A stretch of DNA of 64,000 nucleotides from contig NC_019701.1 in assembly GCF_000317065.1 (NCBI RefSeq), positions 372,001 through 436,000 of the forward strand. The letters run 5' to 3'. The position numbers and the translations under genes were made by a program. Below the pieces are notes generated by a model. It saw nothing but the letters and a program-made list of their open reading frames with translations, searched no databases and was not told the origin of the DNA. This DNA comes from Pseudanabaena sp. PCC 7367. GTDB lineage: Bacteria > Cyanobacteriota > Cyanobacteriia > Pseudanabaenales > Pseudanabaenaceae. Of this stretch, positions 28,798-38,062 are shown one piece after another. Within the stretch, counting starts at the first letter, position 1, and every line of letters starts with the position of its first letter.

Positions 28798-28871
28798 CGG
28801 GCCTGACGGGATTCGAACCCGCAACTTCCGCCGTGACAGGGCGGTGCTCTAACCAGTTGAACTACAGGCCC
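28798..28871 (-). tRNA. tRNA-Asp (GTC)
   Basis: The minus strand folds as a complete 74-nt tRNA: acceptor GGGCCTG/CAGGCCC with discriminator G, D-arm with AACTGGTTA loop, anticodon stem CCGCC/GGCGG around CTGTCAC (anticodon GTC, Asp), and a T-arm GCGGG TTCGAAT CCCGT. CCA is not encoded. A U-rich hairpin follows. Confidence 0.98.
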
Positions 28872-29059
28872 AAAGAGAGAATTACCAAAATTTAAAAAGG
28901 GTTAAAATCTCTTAGCTCGTTTTTGAGCGATCTCCATTGTCATGATTATCGACGGTTTTGTCAACCATTGGCGATATTTTTTTCGTCAGTCAGTCTCTTT
29001 GACCCGATCCAGATAGTAACTTGGCATATCGGAGCTGCTCTAAATACCCCCTACAATCG

Positions 29060-30271
29060 CTAATCCACTGTCTCTACCATCACCTTATCCACATCACTAA
29101 CCCAGGCGATCTGACTGATTCGGCGCGATCGGGCATAGGTTCTCACCACATCTGGCGATCGAGACTCCAATTCAATCTCCACCGATTGCCCCTGGTGTTC
29201 ATGGCGTAACTTACTGGCATGGGCAAAAATTGCTTGGGTTAACTTGGGCGTGGTTTCATTGGTGGCGACCACCAACCAGCGACTTGGTGGCGATTGCAGC
29301 GGTAAAACTGCCCCCAACACCTTTTGTAAATCTTCTAGATTCAGACAAAAACCAACGCTGGGGAAACTTTTACCCTGGGGATGATATAACCCCAAGAGTT
29401 GATCATAACGCCCACCCTGAGCCACGATCGCATTATTACTGATTACTTCAAACACAATCCCAGTGTAATAATCAAAGGGTTGAATCAGGCTCAAGTCCAG
29501 AACCATTCGATCGGCCAGACCAAACGCCTCCCAGGTCTCGACCAGGGCTCGCAGATGCTCTAGCTCATGGTCGATTTTAGATGTCCAAGGTAAAGACTTG
29601 ACCTTGTTTAAAACATCACGGGGGGTGCCGCGCAGCTCAAATAGTTGCAACGCCCAGTTTTTTTGCTCTTCGGCAATATCTAGACTTTCAAGCTGGACGC
29701 GATCGAGATGGGCAATACAATGCCGCACCTGTTGGGCACATTGGCGCGGAAATACCTTAAGCAATTTGCTAGTTAAGCCCGCCTCGCCCAAAATAATTTG
29801 CCATTGGTCTAGTCGGAGTTGCTTCAAGCATTCGGCCAGCAACAGTAAAACTTCCGCATCAGCGATCACGCCCGATCCGCCCAATAGCTCCACACCCGAT
29901 TGATAATATTCCTGCTGACTGGGATAGCCGCTGGCAGGCAATTGTCGGAATATGTTGGCGTTATAGTAAAGCCGCTGGGGATGGGGCAGCCGATCCTTGT
30001 CCAGGCGTGGTGCATAGGCACGGGCGATCGAGGCGGTTAGCTCTGGCCGCAGTCCCAATATTTCTGAGTCATTGTCCCTGAGTTGAATTACTGCTTCTGG
30101 TCTAACGGCTCCGCCTGCGGTGAGGGTTTCCAACCGTTCCAAAGTAGGAGTAATAATGCGCTGATAACCCCAGGATTGAAAAACATCCTGAAGACGGCTT
30201 TCGATCCAATGTTTTTGAGCAACATCAAGGGGGAGCAAATCCTTAGCTCCAGTGGGAAGATGATGCACCAT
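29060..30271 (-). CDS. hisZ: ATP phosphoribosyltransferase regulatory subunit HisZ
   Basis: HisZ is a HisRS-like protein without aminoacylation activity; it is required by the short form of HisG in the first step of histidine synthesis. The 403 aa protein shows the class II fold with GAKDLLPLDVAQKHWIESRL, LRPELTASIARAYA, RLYYNANIFRQ and YYTGIVFEV, and a divergent C-terminal part instead of the anticodon-binding domain of HisRS. The ending SQIAWVSD replaces it. Length and motifs match HisZ, not HisS. It is co-directional with the two J-domain genes but at a distance. Confidence 0.93.
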   Translation of the reverse strand: MVHHLPTGAKDLLPLDVAQKHWIESRLQDVFQSWGYQRIITPTLERLETLTAGGAVRPEAVIQLRDNDSEILGLRPELTASIARAYAPRLDKDRLPHPQRLYYNANIFRQLPASGYPSQQEYYQSGVELLGGSGVIADAEVLLLLAECLKQLRLDQWQIILGEAGLTSKLLKVFPRQCAQQVRHCIAHLDRVQLESLDIAEEQKNWALQLFELRGTPRDVLNKVKSLPWTSKIDHELEHLRALVETWEAFGLADRMVLDLSLIQPFDYYTGIVFEVISNNAIVAQGGRYDQLLGLYHPQGKSFPSVGFCLNLEDLQKVLGAVLPLQSPPSRWLVVATNETTPKLTQAIFAHASKLRHEHQGQSVEIELESRSPDVVRTYARSRRISQIAWVSDVDKVMVETVD

Positions 30272-30392
30272 GCTTATCCATAAATCTGTTCAGATGGATC
30301 GTAACTTATTTAGTGGCTTTATTGGCCGAATAGTTCAATCCAGTCTAAATAGTCTAGAGGTATTAAGAAGCTGAGCTAAACAGATTTCTCTA

Positions 30393-31466
30393 CTAACCAC
30401 CTAGCCAGCCAAAGAACCCACCTTTTTGCTTGTCTTGTTTTTTGGTTTGGGTTTTAGTTTGGCTCTTGCCCTTGGTAGTTTGGCTTTTATTACTAGTATT
30501 ACCAGTTTTGCTGAGTAGCTTATCCATATACTTACGGGCGATCGGCTGTTTGGGGTTAATTTTTAAGGCTTGCTGGAAACTTGCTTTCGCCATGCCACCT
30601 TGCTTTTGATGCAAATATACCAGCCCCAGCAATGCATAACACTTGCTATCGGTGCGATCGAAGGTGAGCGCGGTACGTAGTTCCTTGAGCGCCAGTCCCC
30701 ATTGCTTTTGATTAATATAGGTTTCTGCTTGCTTGACCAACCCATAGGCCTTGGCGTTTGCTGGCGACTGCTCTGCTTTCCTTTTGCGGGCTGCGGTTTG
30801 CTCTCTGGCTCGTGCAGCAGTGGTAGAGTCAGTAGTCTGTGAGTTACTATAACTACTGGGACTAGACGATCGCCTTGCTTGAGAGGCAGGGTTGCGGGAT
30901 TGAGCCGTTTCCACCATTTTTTCCCTGGGCATACTCAACGTATCGCTATTGCTGAAATGGTTGTAGCCTTGCTGGGTAGCCAGATACACCAGATTTAATT
31001 CGCTGAGTTGACCCACATAAGCCATCGATTGACCAATATCTTGATATTGCAGTTCGGCGATCTCTTTTACATATTTCTGGTAGTTGGCCAAACTTGGCGC
31101 ATATAAAAGTTTGCGGGCAATTTCCGATTCAGGCTGTAATTTTTGATTGCCTTTCATCAGCCGCTTGGCAATTAACTTAAGCAATGCTCCATATTCCACC
31201 CGCTCTCGTTCATGCATCAGGGCGTTATACGCGGGGCTGACAATTTTGGCAAAAACCTGTGTGGCTTTTTCTTTATCCTGGGGATCGCGGCCATGCACAT
31301 CAGGATGCAGGCTTTTGGCGATTTTTAGATATCTGCGGCGAATGGTGGCAGTATCAGCCGTAACGGGGATTCCAAGCACCGCATAGTGATCATTGGCATT
31401 GTATTTACAGATACCCATATCAACCTGCCCTAATAAATCTGACGATCGCAACATAACTGTTTCCAT
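30393..31466 (-). CDS. J-domain protein with TPR repeats, copy 1
   Basis: An N-terminal J-domain (about residues 23-85) with HPD in SLHPDVHG, so it should stimulate an Hsp70. A helical region follows (about 90-180), then a polar linker, then two or three TPR units (about 235-315, for example WGLALKELRTALTFDRTDSK). The tail is lysine/threonine-rich, ending in GGFFGWLGG. No zinc-finger or glycine-rich region, so it is not a classic DnaJ. It is closely similar throughout to the protein at 31983-33047; the two lie in tandem, 516 bp apart. A dedicated co-chaperone role is likely but the client is unknown. Confidence 0.9.
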   Translation of the reverse strand: METVMLRSSDLLGQVDMGICKYNANDHYAVLGIPVTADTATIRRRYLKIAKSLHPDVHGRDPQDKEKATQVFAKIVSPAYNALMHERERVEYGALLKLIAKRLMKGNQKLQPESEIARKLLYAPSLANYQKYVKEIAELQYQDIGQSMAYVGQLSELNLVYLATQQGYNHFSNSDTLSMPREKMVETAQSRNPASQARRSSSPSSYSNSQTTDSTTAARAREQTAARKRKAEQSPANAKAYGLVKQAETYINQKQWGLALKELRTALTFDRTDSKCYALLGLVYLHQKQGGMAKASFQQALKINPKQPIARKYMDKLLSKTGNTSNKSQTTKGKSQTKTQTKKQDKQKGGFFGWLGG

Positions 31467-31982
31467 TGATGATTCGATTGTGCGTCAACAAATTAAGCCC
31501 TATTCCCATCTTGCCCATCCTGGAGCCAATTACTTCTCATGAATTGGGAGCAGTCACATTTTGCAATCAGACAGAGCGCTATGACTATGGGGCATGCATC
31601 TGGCAATTACTCAGTTATTTCCCAAATTCAGGATCTTCAGGATCATGAAGTCAAATAATCCTGTTGATGATGAGATTTATATATAACCTACCCTAATTAT
31701 TTGCTGGAGATAGCATTCATTAATACTTAAATTAATTCTTTACTTTTGATTTCTGCTACCGATCGCCAAGATCTAGTTATTGCTTGGATTAATTGAGTTT
31801 TGGTGGGGGGCGGCAAGTGAGCAAATTACTGAGCTTGGTCTTAAAATTGCTGTATATGTTGGTAGCGCCAAATAGATCTAAATGGATCGCCAGCCCACAA
31901 TTGCACCAACTTGGCGATCGTTTTTTAGCGAACTAACGTAATACCAACGTAATTCAAGTAAAGCGATTAATTAATTAACAGG
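31467..31982. promoter_or_regulatory. Spacer between the two J-domain genes
   Basis: 516 bp with the promoter of the downstream J-domain gene presumably inside. I found no coding frame with recognisable content and no strong hairpin. Confidence 0.4.
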
Positions 31983-33047
31983 CTATCGTTTCCAAAAAGT
32001 CCATGACCAGCCCTTATTTGCTTGTTTTTGGTTTGATTTACTACTGCTCTGGTTGCTGCTACTGCTTTTGCTCTTACTCTTGCTGGACATCTTGCCAATT
32101 TTGTTGATGTTCTCCAGGGCGATCGTCTCATTGGGGTTGAGCTTGAGTGCCTTCAAAAAACTAGACTTTGCCATACTGGCCAACTTTTGGTTCATATAAA
32201 CAATCCCCAGTAGGGCATGGGCGCGACTATTGGCCTCATCAAGTCGCTGGGCACTGCGTAGCTCTTTTAAGGCCGCAGACCACTGCTTTTGTTTAATACA
32301 ACTCTCGGCTGCCTTAAGATGCTGTTGCAGCAAGAGCTTAGCCGATCGCTCCGAATTGGCAGCATTAGCAGCATTACCAGCCGTATTCTGACCAGAACTA
32401 CCATTACTATTACTGCCAGCATAGGCCGAACCACGACTAGTAGATGTTGAGCTACTGGCTGTGCCGGCATATCCACCACTGGTTCTTTGGGCAGTGGTCA
32501 GGCGCGATTGAATCTTGGTGTCATCCCCTAGAGCCGGTTTGGCGGGCGGTACATATTTATAGCCTGCTTGGGTCAGGATATAAACCAGATTTAATTCACT
32601 TAGAATCGAAGTAATCTCTAAAATATTTTCCAGTTCACGATACTGAAACTCAGCCACCTCGTTTACCACTTGTTCATAGGCGGCAGGGCTAGGAGCCGTC
32701 AAAAGTTTGCGTGCTTCCTCCGATCGCGGCACCACTCGCTGTCTTTTTTTGATCAGTTTGCGAGCCAGTAATTTGAGCAGGGAGGTATATTCCGCCTTCT
32801 CTCGTTCGTAGCTGAGAGCGTTATAGGCAGGGTTAACTAATCTGGCTAAAAAGCGAGTTGCTCTTTCTTTTTCTTCGGGAGTTTTGCCATAAACATCAGG
32901 GTGAAGTCTTTTCGCTATGCCAATATAACGTCTTCTGACCTGAATCCCATCCGCTGTGATCGGCAGACCTAGCACGGCATAGTAATCATTGAAATCAAAT
33001 TGACCAATGCCCCGATCAATTCTCAGTGCTTTATGTCTTTGGACCAT
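31983..33047 (-). CDS. J-domain protein with TPR repeats, copy 2
   Basis: Same layout as 30393-31466: J-domain with HPD in RLHPDVYG, the helical block ARKLLTAPSPAAYEQVVNEV, a serine/glycine/asparagine linker, TPR units (WSAALKELRSAQRLDEANSR and following) and a lysine/serine-rich tail ending in aromatic residues (SWTFWKR). Matching blocks between the copies include EVAEFQY / EIAELQY and ELNLVYI / ELNLVYL. A tandem duplication is the simplest reading. Linker and tail have diverged far more than the J-domain. Confidence 0.9.
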   Translation of the reverse strand: MVQRHKALRIDRGIGQFDFNDYYAVLGLPITADGIQVRRRYIGIAKRLHPDVYGKTPEEKERATRFLARLVNPAYNALSYEREKAEYTSLLKLLARKLIKKRQRVVPRSEEARKLLTAPSPAAYEQVVNEVAEFQYRELENILEITSILSELNLVYILTQAGYKYVPPAKPALGDDTKIQSRLTTAQRTSGGYAGTASSSTSTSRGSAYAGSNSNGSSGQNTAGNAANAANSERSAKLLLQQHLKAAESCIKQKQWSAALKELRSAQRLDEANSRAHALLGIVYMNQKLASMAKSSFLKALKLNPNETIALENINKIGKMSSKSKSKSSSSNQSSSKSNQKQANKGWSWTFWKR

Positions 33048-33375
33048 TTAGATTTGCCCCGTGCATCAGAACAATTGACCTTAACTTACCCTCTTTAATG
33101 CAAACCGTTATCAAACTATTAAAAAGCAAATGTGATCCTGGGTATGTGCATCACAAGCACTTCTTTGCACAGTTTTTTTAGATTCTAGTATGTAGATGGG
33201 GTATCGATCAAGCTAAATTATGGCATTTATGGCATTTACTACGATCGCCCACTTCTATTTTCCGTTCTTTTGATCGCCAGGTAAAGGTAATGGATCGAAA
33301 CTAGGGCATTTAGGTTGAAGTGATTGAAAGCCATTATTAGACCATCACTAGGACAATTGGCGCTAGCGTTTGTAC

Positions 33376-33852
33376 CTAAAGCCATGCTGAGATTGCCCAG
33401 CCCAAACCCAATCCTAGCCATGAGCAAGTGGCTACAATGATAAGTTTGTCAATCCAACCATAGCTCCCTAGTACCTTGGTGCAGATCTCGATCGCCGCAA
33501 TTACCCAAGCCCAAGCGATCGCGGAGGCGATCAACATCGTTACTCCCACGGCGGCTGTTACCTGAATATTTACCGCCCCTGCCTGTAAATCAGCAATAGA
33601 GCCAGCGATTGTCCAAGCGATCGCCACACTCCAACAGGTTAAAATTGGTTTTGAAAAAATATGCTGATGGGCAGTGCGATGGGATGAACCAGAAACAATT
33701 GCGATCGTAGGAAGCGTGAGAATGGCGAAAAATACTCCCACCAGGATCGAAGCTTGAGCCAGTAACCAACCTTGAAAAAAACAAAGTAGGAAAATTGACA
33801 ATAACCATTTTGACCAACTTTCCGATTGTTGCTTAGATTTACGTGAGGGCAT
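33376..33852 (-). CDS. Hypothetical membrane protein, 158 aa
   Basis: A basic, serine-rich start (MPSRKSKQQSESW) is followed by four or five hydrophobic segments covering the rest of the protein, for example WLLSIFLLCFFQGWLLAQ. No family that I recognise. It reads as an inner or thylakoid membrane protein. It is divergent from dtd and lies downstream of nothing obvious; spacer 33048-33375 towards the J-domain gene contains no supported gene. Confidence 0.6.
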   Translation of the reverse strand: MPSRKSKQQSESWSKWLLSIFLLCFFQGWLLAQASILVGVFFAILTLPTIAIVSGSSHRTAHQHIFSKPILTCWSVAIAWTIAGSIADLQAGAVNIQVTAAVGVTMLIASAIAWAWVIAAIEICTKVLGSYGWIDKLIIVATCSWLGLGLGWAISAWL

Positions 33853-34009
33853 GGCAATGGGTCAGTTGAGTCGATTATGTGTAACGGCTGTTCAAATTTT
33901 ACTGCCTTACTATAACTACAATTACAGCTAAGCCAAGTTCTTAGTAGGTGATGTGAATATACATTAGGCTCAGGTCTTCAATAATTTTCGACTAAGTTTT
34001 TAAGTCCTT

Positions 34010-34492
34010 ATGCGTGTAGTCATTCAAAGAGTTAGAGCATCCCAGGTAGTTGTAGATGGCCAAGTTGTCGGCAAAATTGGGGTGGGGTTAAATATTTTGG
34101 TGGGGATCACCGCTCAGGACACGATCGCTGAATTGGATTGGATCGCCAGGAAATGCCTGGATCTACGATTATTCCCAGCGGCAGATCATGAAGCGGATCA
34201 TGAGAATGACAAAGGCAGCAGCTTTGAGCGATCGATCCGCGAGATTGGTGGTGAGTTGCTAGTAATCAGTCAGTTCACCCTCTATGGTGACTGTCGCAAG
34301 GGTAGGCGACCATCGTTTAGCGCAGCGGCCGCTCCCGATCGAGCTAAGGAATTGTATTTGCAGTTTGTGGCAAAATTGCGCGAGAGTGGCTTGAAGGTGG
34401 AAACGGGCATCTTTGGAGCGATGATGCAGGTTGCGATCGAGAATGATGGGCCAGTCACGCTCATACTAGAACGATCGGTAAGCGATCGGTAA
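34010..34492 (+). CDS. dtd: D-aminoacyl-tRNA deacylase
   Basis: Dtd hydrolyses D-amino acids and glycine wrongly attached to tRNA. The 160 aa protein has both active-site motifs: SQFTLYGD (residues 87-94) and the cis-Gly-Pro motif NDGPVT (145-150). A short charged insert ([14 protein letters not shown], about 58-71) makes it slightly longer than most. Monocistronic; spacer 34493-34918 downstream has no gene I can support. Confidence 0.97.
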   Translation: MRVVIQRVRASQVVVDGQVVGKIGVGLNILVGITAQDTIAELDWIARKCLDLRLFPAADHEADHENDKGSSFERSIREIGGELLVISQFTLYGDCRKGRRPSFSAAAAPDRAKELYLQFVAKLRESGLKVETGIFGAMMQVAIENDGPVTLILERSVSDR

Positions 34493-34918
34493 TTGCTTTA
34501 AGCGTAGTCCTGCAAAACGCCAAAACTAGTATCAATATAGTAATAGTATCAATCAATTAATTACCTCAGCGTAGCTCATGCATTGACTAATCTTGTTAAG
34601 CCTACTCAATCAGCAGATTGGGTTGTTCGTCTTATGTCTTATAGCCGATGATTTTGGCTCTACTACCACTATATAAATTAATAGATAAAATTTTGATTTC
34701 TTTGCTGATTTAGGCTTAGCCAATTGCTATTCAACGGAGTAATTGCTGATGCAAGTGCTGGCAAAAATTTAATGGGGCAGTGAGATAATCATAGTCTTTT
34801 GCTCGCAGTTCGTGACTCAGGGTTGAATTTGGCAAGTAGCTACCAGCCCATGCTTGAAATTTCAAGTTTAAATTAGATTGAATCGGATTAATGAAATTGC
34901 TAGGGGAAAATAATTAAG

Positions 34919-35401
34919 ATGTTGAGTAAGCTACGCCAATTGACGGTCGATGCAGAGGGTCGTTATGCCACCGACGATGAGTTAACTTTTTTGAAAGGTT
35001 ATATTCATTCCTATGAACTCAGGATTAACACCTACAACAAACTGAGAGAGCTAGAAAACGCGATCGTTGAGCAATCCTATGAAAAGGTGCGATCGCAAGA
35101 TCCAAATGTTTTTAATAGTTCTGGCACAGATATTACCGCCAAATGGAAAGCTGATACCCGTCGCGTGTTGCGTTACTCGGCTGTGGCGCTATTGATCGAT
35201 GACACCAATCGCTTAAAAGAGCATTTGCTATTCTGGTTCCAGACTGTGATGCAGGCTTTTAAAGCCCAACGAAGTTGTAATGTCACCTATGCGGTTATGC
35301 AAGAAGTTGTAAAGCAATCCCTGACTGAGCAGGAAGCTAAATTGGTTTGCCCATTGTTGGAGCTGACTCGCAATGCCCTGGCCGATGATATTAAGCTTTA
35401 A
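34919..35401 (+). CDS. Phycobilisome-family protein lacking the bilin cysteine
   Basis: The 160 aa sequence has the globin-like phycobiliprotein helices: YATDDELTFLKGYI, NAIVEQSYEKVR, ADTRRVLRYSAVALLIDD and an RSCNVTYAVMQEVVKQSL ending block. In canonical subunits a cysteine at position ~84 (C.RD) carries the bilin; here that position is W76 in WKAD, while the aspartate is kept (D79). The only cysteines lie elsewhere (in RSCN and VCPLL). So it is an allophycocyanin-like protein without a normal chromophore site, possibly a scaffold, linker or regulator. Cyanobacteria have other such orphan members. It is 110 bp upstream of an unknown membrane protein on the same strand. Confidence 0.8.
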   Translation: MLSKLRQLTVDAEGRYATDDELTFLKGYIHSYELRINTYNKLRELENAIVEQSYEKVRSQDPNVFNSSGTDITAKWKADTRRVLRYSAVALLIDDTNRLKEHLLFWFQTVMQAFKAQRSCNVTYAVMQEVVKQSLTEQEAKLVCPLLELTRNALADDIKL

Positions 35402-35511
35402 GTGACGACTTTTGAAGATGTTTTGCTTATCCGCGCCATTATCCCTACAATTAGGCAGAAAATAGGCAGCCAATCAGGCTCAACTACTGCGCTGTTGCGG
35501 GAACAAGGCAT

Positions 35512-37125
35512 ATGGGTTTATCAGCGGTATTAGAAATTGCCATCGGCATTATCTTCATATACCTGGTCTTGAGTTTGCTATCCTCAGAAATTCAAGAATT
35601 ACTCAGCACTATTTTGCAATGGCGAGCAGTGCATTTAAAGGAATCGATCGAGGGGTTGCTGGCTGGTAACAGCGATGAGCCAGAGATGCTCAGGCAATCG
35701 CGTGAGTTGGCCAATATTATCTACGAAAACCCAGCGATCAGAGATCTTAATCACGAAGCCAAGGGTTTTATTGCTTCGATTCCCCGCATCATTAATCACA
35801 AAATTGGTTATGTGCTGCGTTTAGGCAATGATGGTATTTTTGGTAATAAACAACGCAGTGGGCCTTCTTATATTGGCTCTAATGCCTTTGTAAATACTCT
35901 GTTAGAGACCCTTCACTTTGATGAAATCGGCAAGTTCTTTGCACTCTATCGATTGCGAGATTTCCTGGATAATAAACTCAGCAATCAGAGCCGGGAACTA
36001 GAAGAGATTTATGATGATTATGAATATAATAAATTTACCCTGACCGAAACGATCGCCCGGATTGCCACCGAAACTAAAGGCAATAGCCCAGCAGATTTTA
36101 ATCAGTTTTTTGCCGATGATGATGGCGAATCGATCTCCCCACAGAAGCTCCAGACCTTGACTCGCAAGCTCAGCCCCAACCCATCTGAAGTATTCCGATT
36201 GATTTTAATTCTCAGAAGTGCGGAAGTGCAACAAGCCTATCAGAAAGCACTGAGCGAAATTAATAGCGAAAATCCCCGCTATGCCGAGATCAAACGCTCG
36301 ATCGTTACCTTGCCAGGGCTGACTAATTCCATGCGCAAATCTTTGCTACTCTATGCCGCCTTGGTTACCAATCCAGAAATTGCCAAGGTTCAGAAGCTAC
36401 CCCCCATTTCCGATCGACTGCATAAAAGGCTCTATGACCTGGCGGATCAGGCTCAAGACCGCATCAAGGATACGGAAAATCAATTTTTGCAGTTTCGGGC
36501 GGATGTGGAAAACTGGTTTGATAATTCGATGGTGAGAGCCTCCGGGGTCTATAAGCGGAATGCGCGTTTGGTGGCTGTCATCGTTGGTTTCCTGATTGCC
36601 GTTGGTGCTAATGCAGATACCTTTCACATTGTGTCGCGGCTTAGTAGCGATCAGACTTTGCGTACGGCGATCAATGCTTCGGCGGAACAAGTGGTTACCA
36701 ATGATATTAGTGATCAAGGTGAGCTAAGCCAGGAAACGATCGACCAGCTTAAACAGGCTGCGGACAATCTTTCCTTGCCGATCGGCTGGGATCAATATGA
36801 CCTAACCCGTGAAAAGCAACGTGGCTATACCATAACGCTGCCATTGATGATTCGTAATGGCAAAATTAGTCGTAGCAGCCCAAGTCTAGAACCTGTGAGC
36901 CCTGCCCCTGCCAACCCAGCCAGTCAGGAGTTTATGAAAATCTCGCTGATTACGATCGCTGGTTGGATTATTACTGGCCTAGCCGTATCAATGGGTGCTT
37001 CATTCTGGTATGACCTGCTCAGCAAGGTAATTAATATTAAAAACGTGGGTAGCAAACCAATCCCACCGGAAAATATGGCTGCTGAGGAGATTGAATATAT
37101 TGAATATACCGATCGCCGCAAATAA
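35512..37125 (+). CDS. Uncharacterised 537 aa membrane protein
   Basis: It has an N-terminal membrane segment (AVLEIAIGIIFIYLVLSLLS), a long soluble middle (about residues 30-350) rich in helices, a central membrane segment (LVAVIVGFLIAVGANADTF) with a polar loop after it, and a last one near residue 490 (WIITGLAVSMGASFWYDLLSK), followed by a short cytoplasmic tail. I recall similar proteins in cyanobacteria and other bacteria without an assigned function. It follows the phycobilisome-type gene by 110 bp, so the two may be co-transcribed. Confidence 0.75.
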   Translation: MGLSAVLEIAIGIIFIYLVLSLLSSEIQELLSTILQWRAVHLKESIEGLLAGNSDEPEMLRQSRELANIIYENPAIRDLNHEAKGFIASIPRIINHKIGYVLRLGNDGIFGNKQRSGPSYIGSNAFVNTLLETLHFDEIGKFFALYRLRDFLDNKLSNQSRELEEIYDDYEYNKFTLTETIARIATETKGNSPADFNQFFADDDGESISPQKLQTLTRKLSPNPSEVFRLILILRSAEVQQAYQKALSEINSENPRYAEIKRSIVTLPGLTNSMRKSLLLYAALVTNPEIAKVQKLPPISDRLHKRLYDLADQAQDRIKDTENQFLQFRADVENWFDNSMVRASGVYKRNARLVAVIVGFLIAVGANADTFHIVSRLSSDQTLRTAINASAEQVVTNDISDQGELSQETIDQLKQAADNLSLPIGWDQYDLTREKQRGYTITLPLMIRNGKISRSSPSLEPVSPAPANPASQEFMKISLITIAGWIITGLAVSMGASFWYDLLSKVINIKNVGSKPIPPENMAAEEIEYIEYTDRRK

Positions 37126-37570
37126 AAATAAGCATCAATTAAGGCATTGCTTACTTAATTCCCACATTCCGCGCTTATAAAACGAAATTGATCAATTAAA
37201 TATTTGCGCTATATATAGTGCCCCAAACAATCTAAAACTCTATATATTGTATTTGGACAAATTATTATGAGCCAGTATATATGCTTATCAGTCTTAAGTC
37301 AGTTCTCTCATTTTCTTGTGAAATCGACTAAGCTACGTGGTAATAAGGGCTTTGGGATTGCATCATCAATTTAATTATTGATTTTCCAAAGTAAACCGCG
37401 GAATGTCGGTTAATTCTTACTTAATTCAAGGATACTAATGCTGGCACCCCCAATGCATTGTTAATAGGCATCAGCGATGGTTCTAATTTGCAAGTGTATC
37501 TAACCATTCAAGTAATCGACAATGCCTCAAGCTGCTGCGATCGGTCTAATTAATAATTTTAATAATTAAT
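37126..37570. other. Spacer with a near-perfect palindrome
   Basis: 445 bp between convergent genes. At about 37206-37221, GCGCTATATATAGTGC is palindromic except for one pair. No gene and no clear U-rich terminator is seen here. Confidence 0.4.
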
Positions 37571-37843
37571 TTAATTAAGCTGCAGATCCCGATGTGATTC
37601 TGCATAAACACAAAACTGGCTAATATGCAGCACCGCTTCACCATGATCGGGAACCCAGGCGATCCACTCATCCTCTGAAGCTTTACACAGCAACTTTGCT
37701 TCTAAGTCACTATAGGGGTTCAATCCTTTGTATAGCTGCACCCAGGTATTTGGCCGGGGCTCTGGTGGTTTACCTGACCAGCCCTGGGGCAATGAACACC
37801 ATTTAACCTCACTCTGGGGACGATCTAAGATTAGTTTAGCCAT
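37571..37843 (-). CDS. Hypothetical protein, ~90 aa
   Basis: The sequence from MAKLILDRPQSEVKWCSLPQ to VLHISQFC looks like a compact soluble domain; WIAWVPDHGEAVL is striking. I choose the start at 37843 rather than 37861 because GGAG lies about 6 nt upstream of that ATG. No family I can name; cyanobacterial conserved hypothetical is my best guess. It is downstream of the psaAB terminator, on the same strand. Confidence 0.6.
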   Translation of the reverse strand: MAKLILDRPQSEVKWCSLPQGWSGKPPEPRPNTWVQLYKGLNPYSDLEAKLLCKASEDEWIAWVPDHGEAVLHISQFCVYAESHRDLQLN

Positions 37844-37976
37844 GACCCTGCTCCAAAACAACTTTTAGGATTATGTATCAATTTATACCAATTGCTCTAT
37901 GGGGCAGTCAAGTTATCGTTTGATAACTTAATAGATGGCTGAGGCTAATTTAACTAGCCGGATATTCTCCCAATAC

Positions 37977-38007
37977 AAAAAGAGCCCCAACTTAATGGAG
38001 CCCCTTT
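37977..38007 (-). terminator. Intrinsic terminator of psaA-psaB
   Basis: On the minus strand AAAGGGGCTCCA pairs over 12 positions with TGGGGCTCTTTT (three G-U pairs), loop TTAAGT, then continues in T. It lies 56 bp after the psaB stop codon. Confidence 0.75.
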
Positions 38008-38062
38008 CGTTTGATTATTTAATCAGACCTAAGGTCTAACTCAACTCATAAATCTAGCTTAG

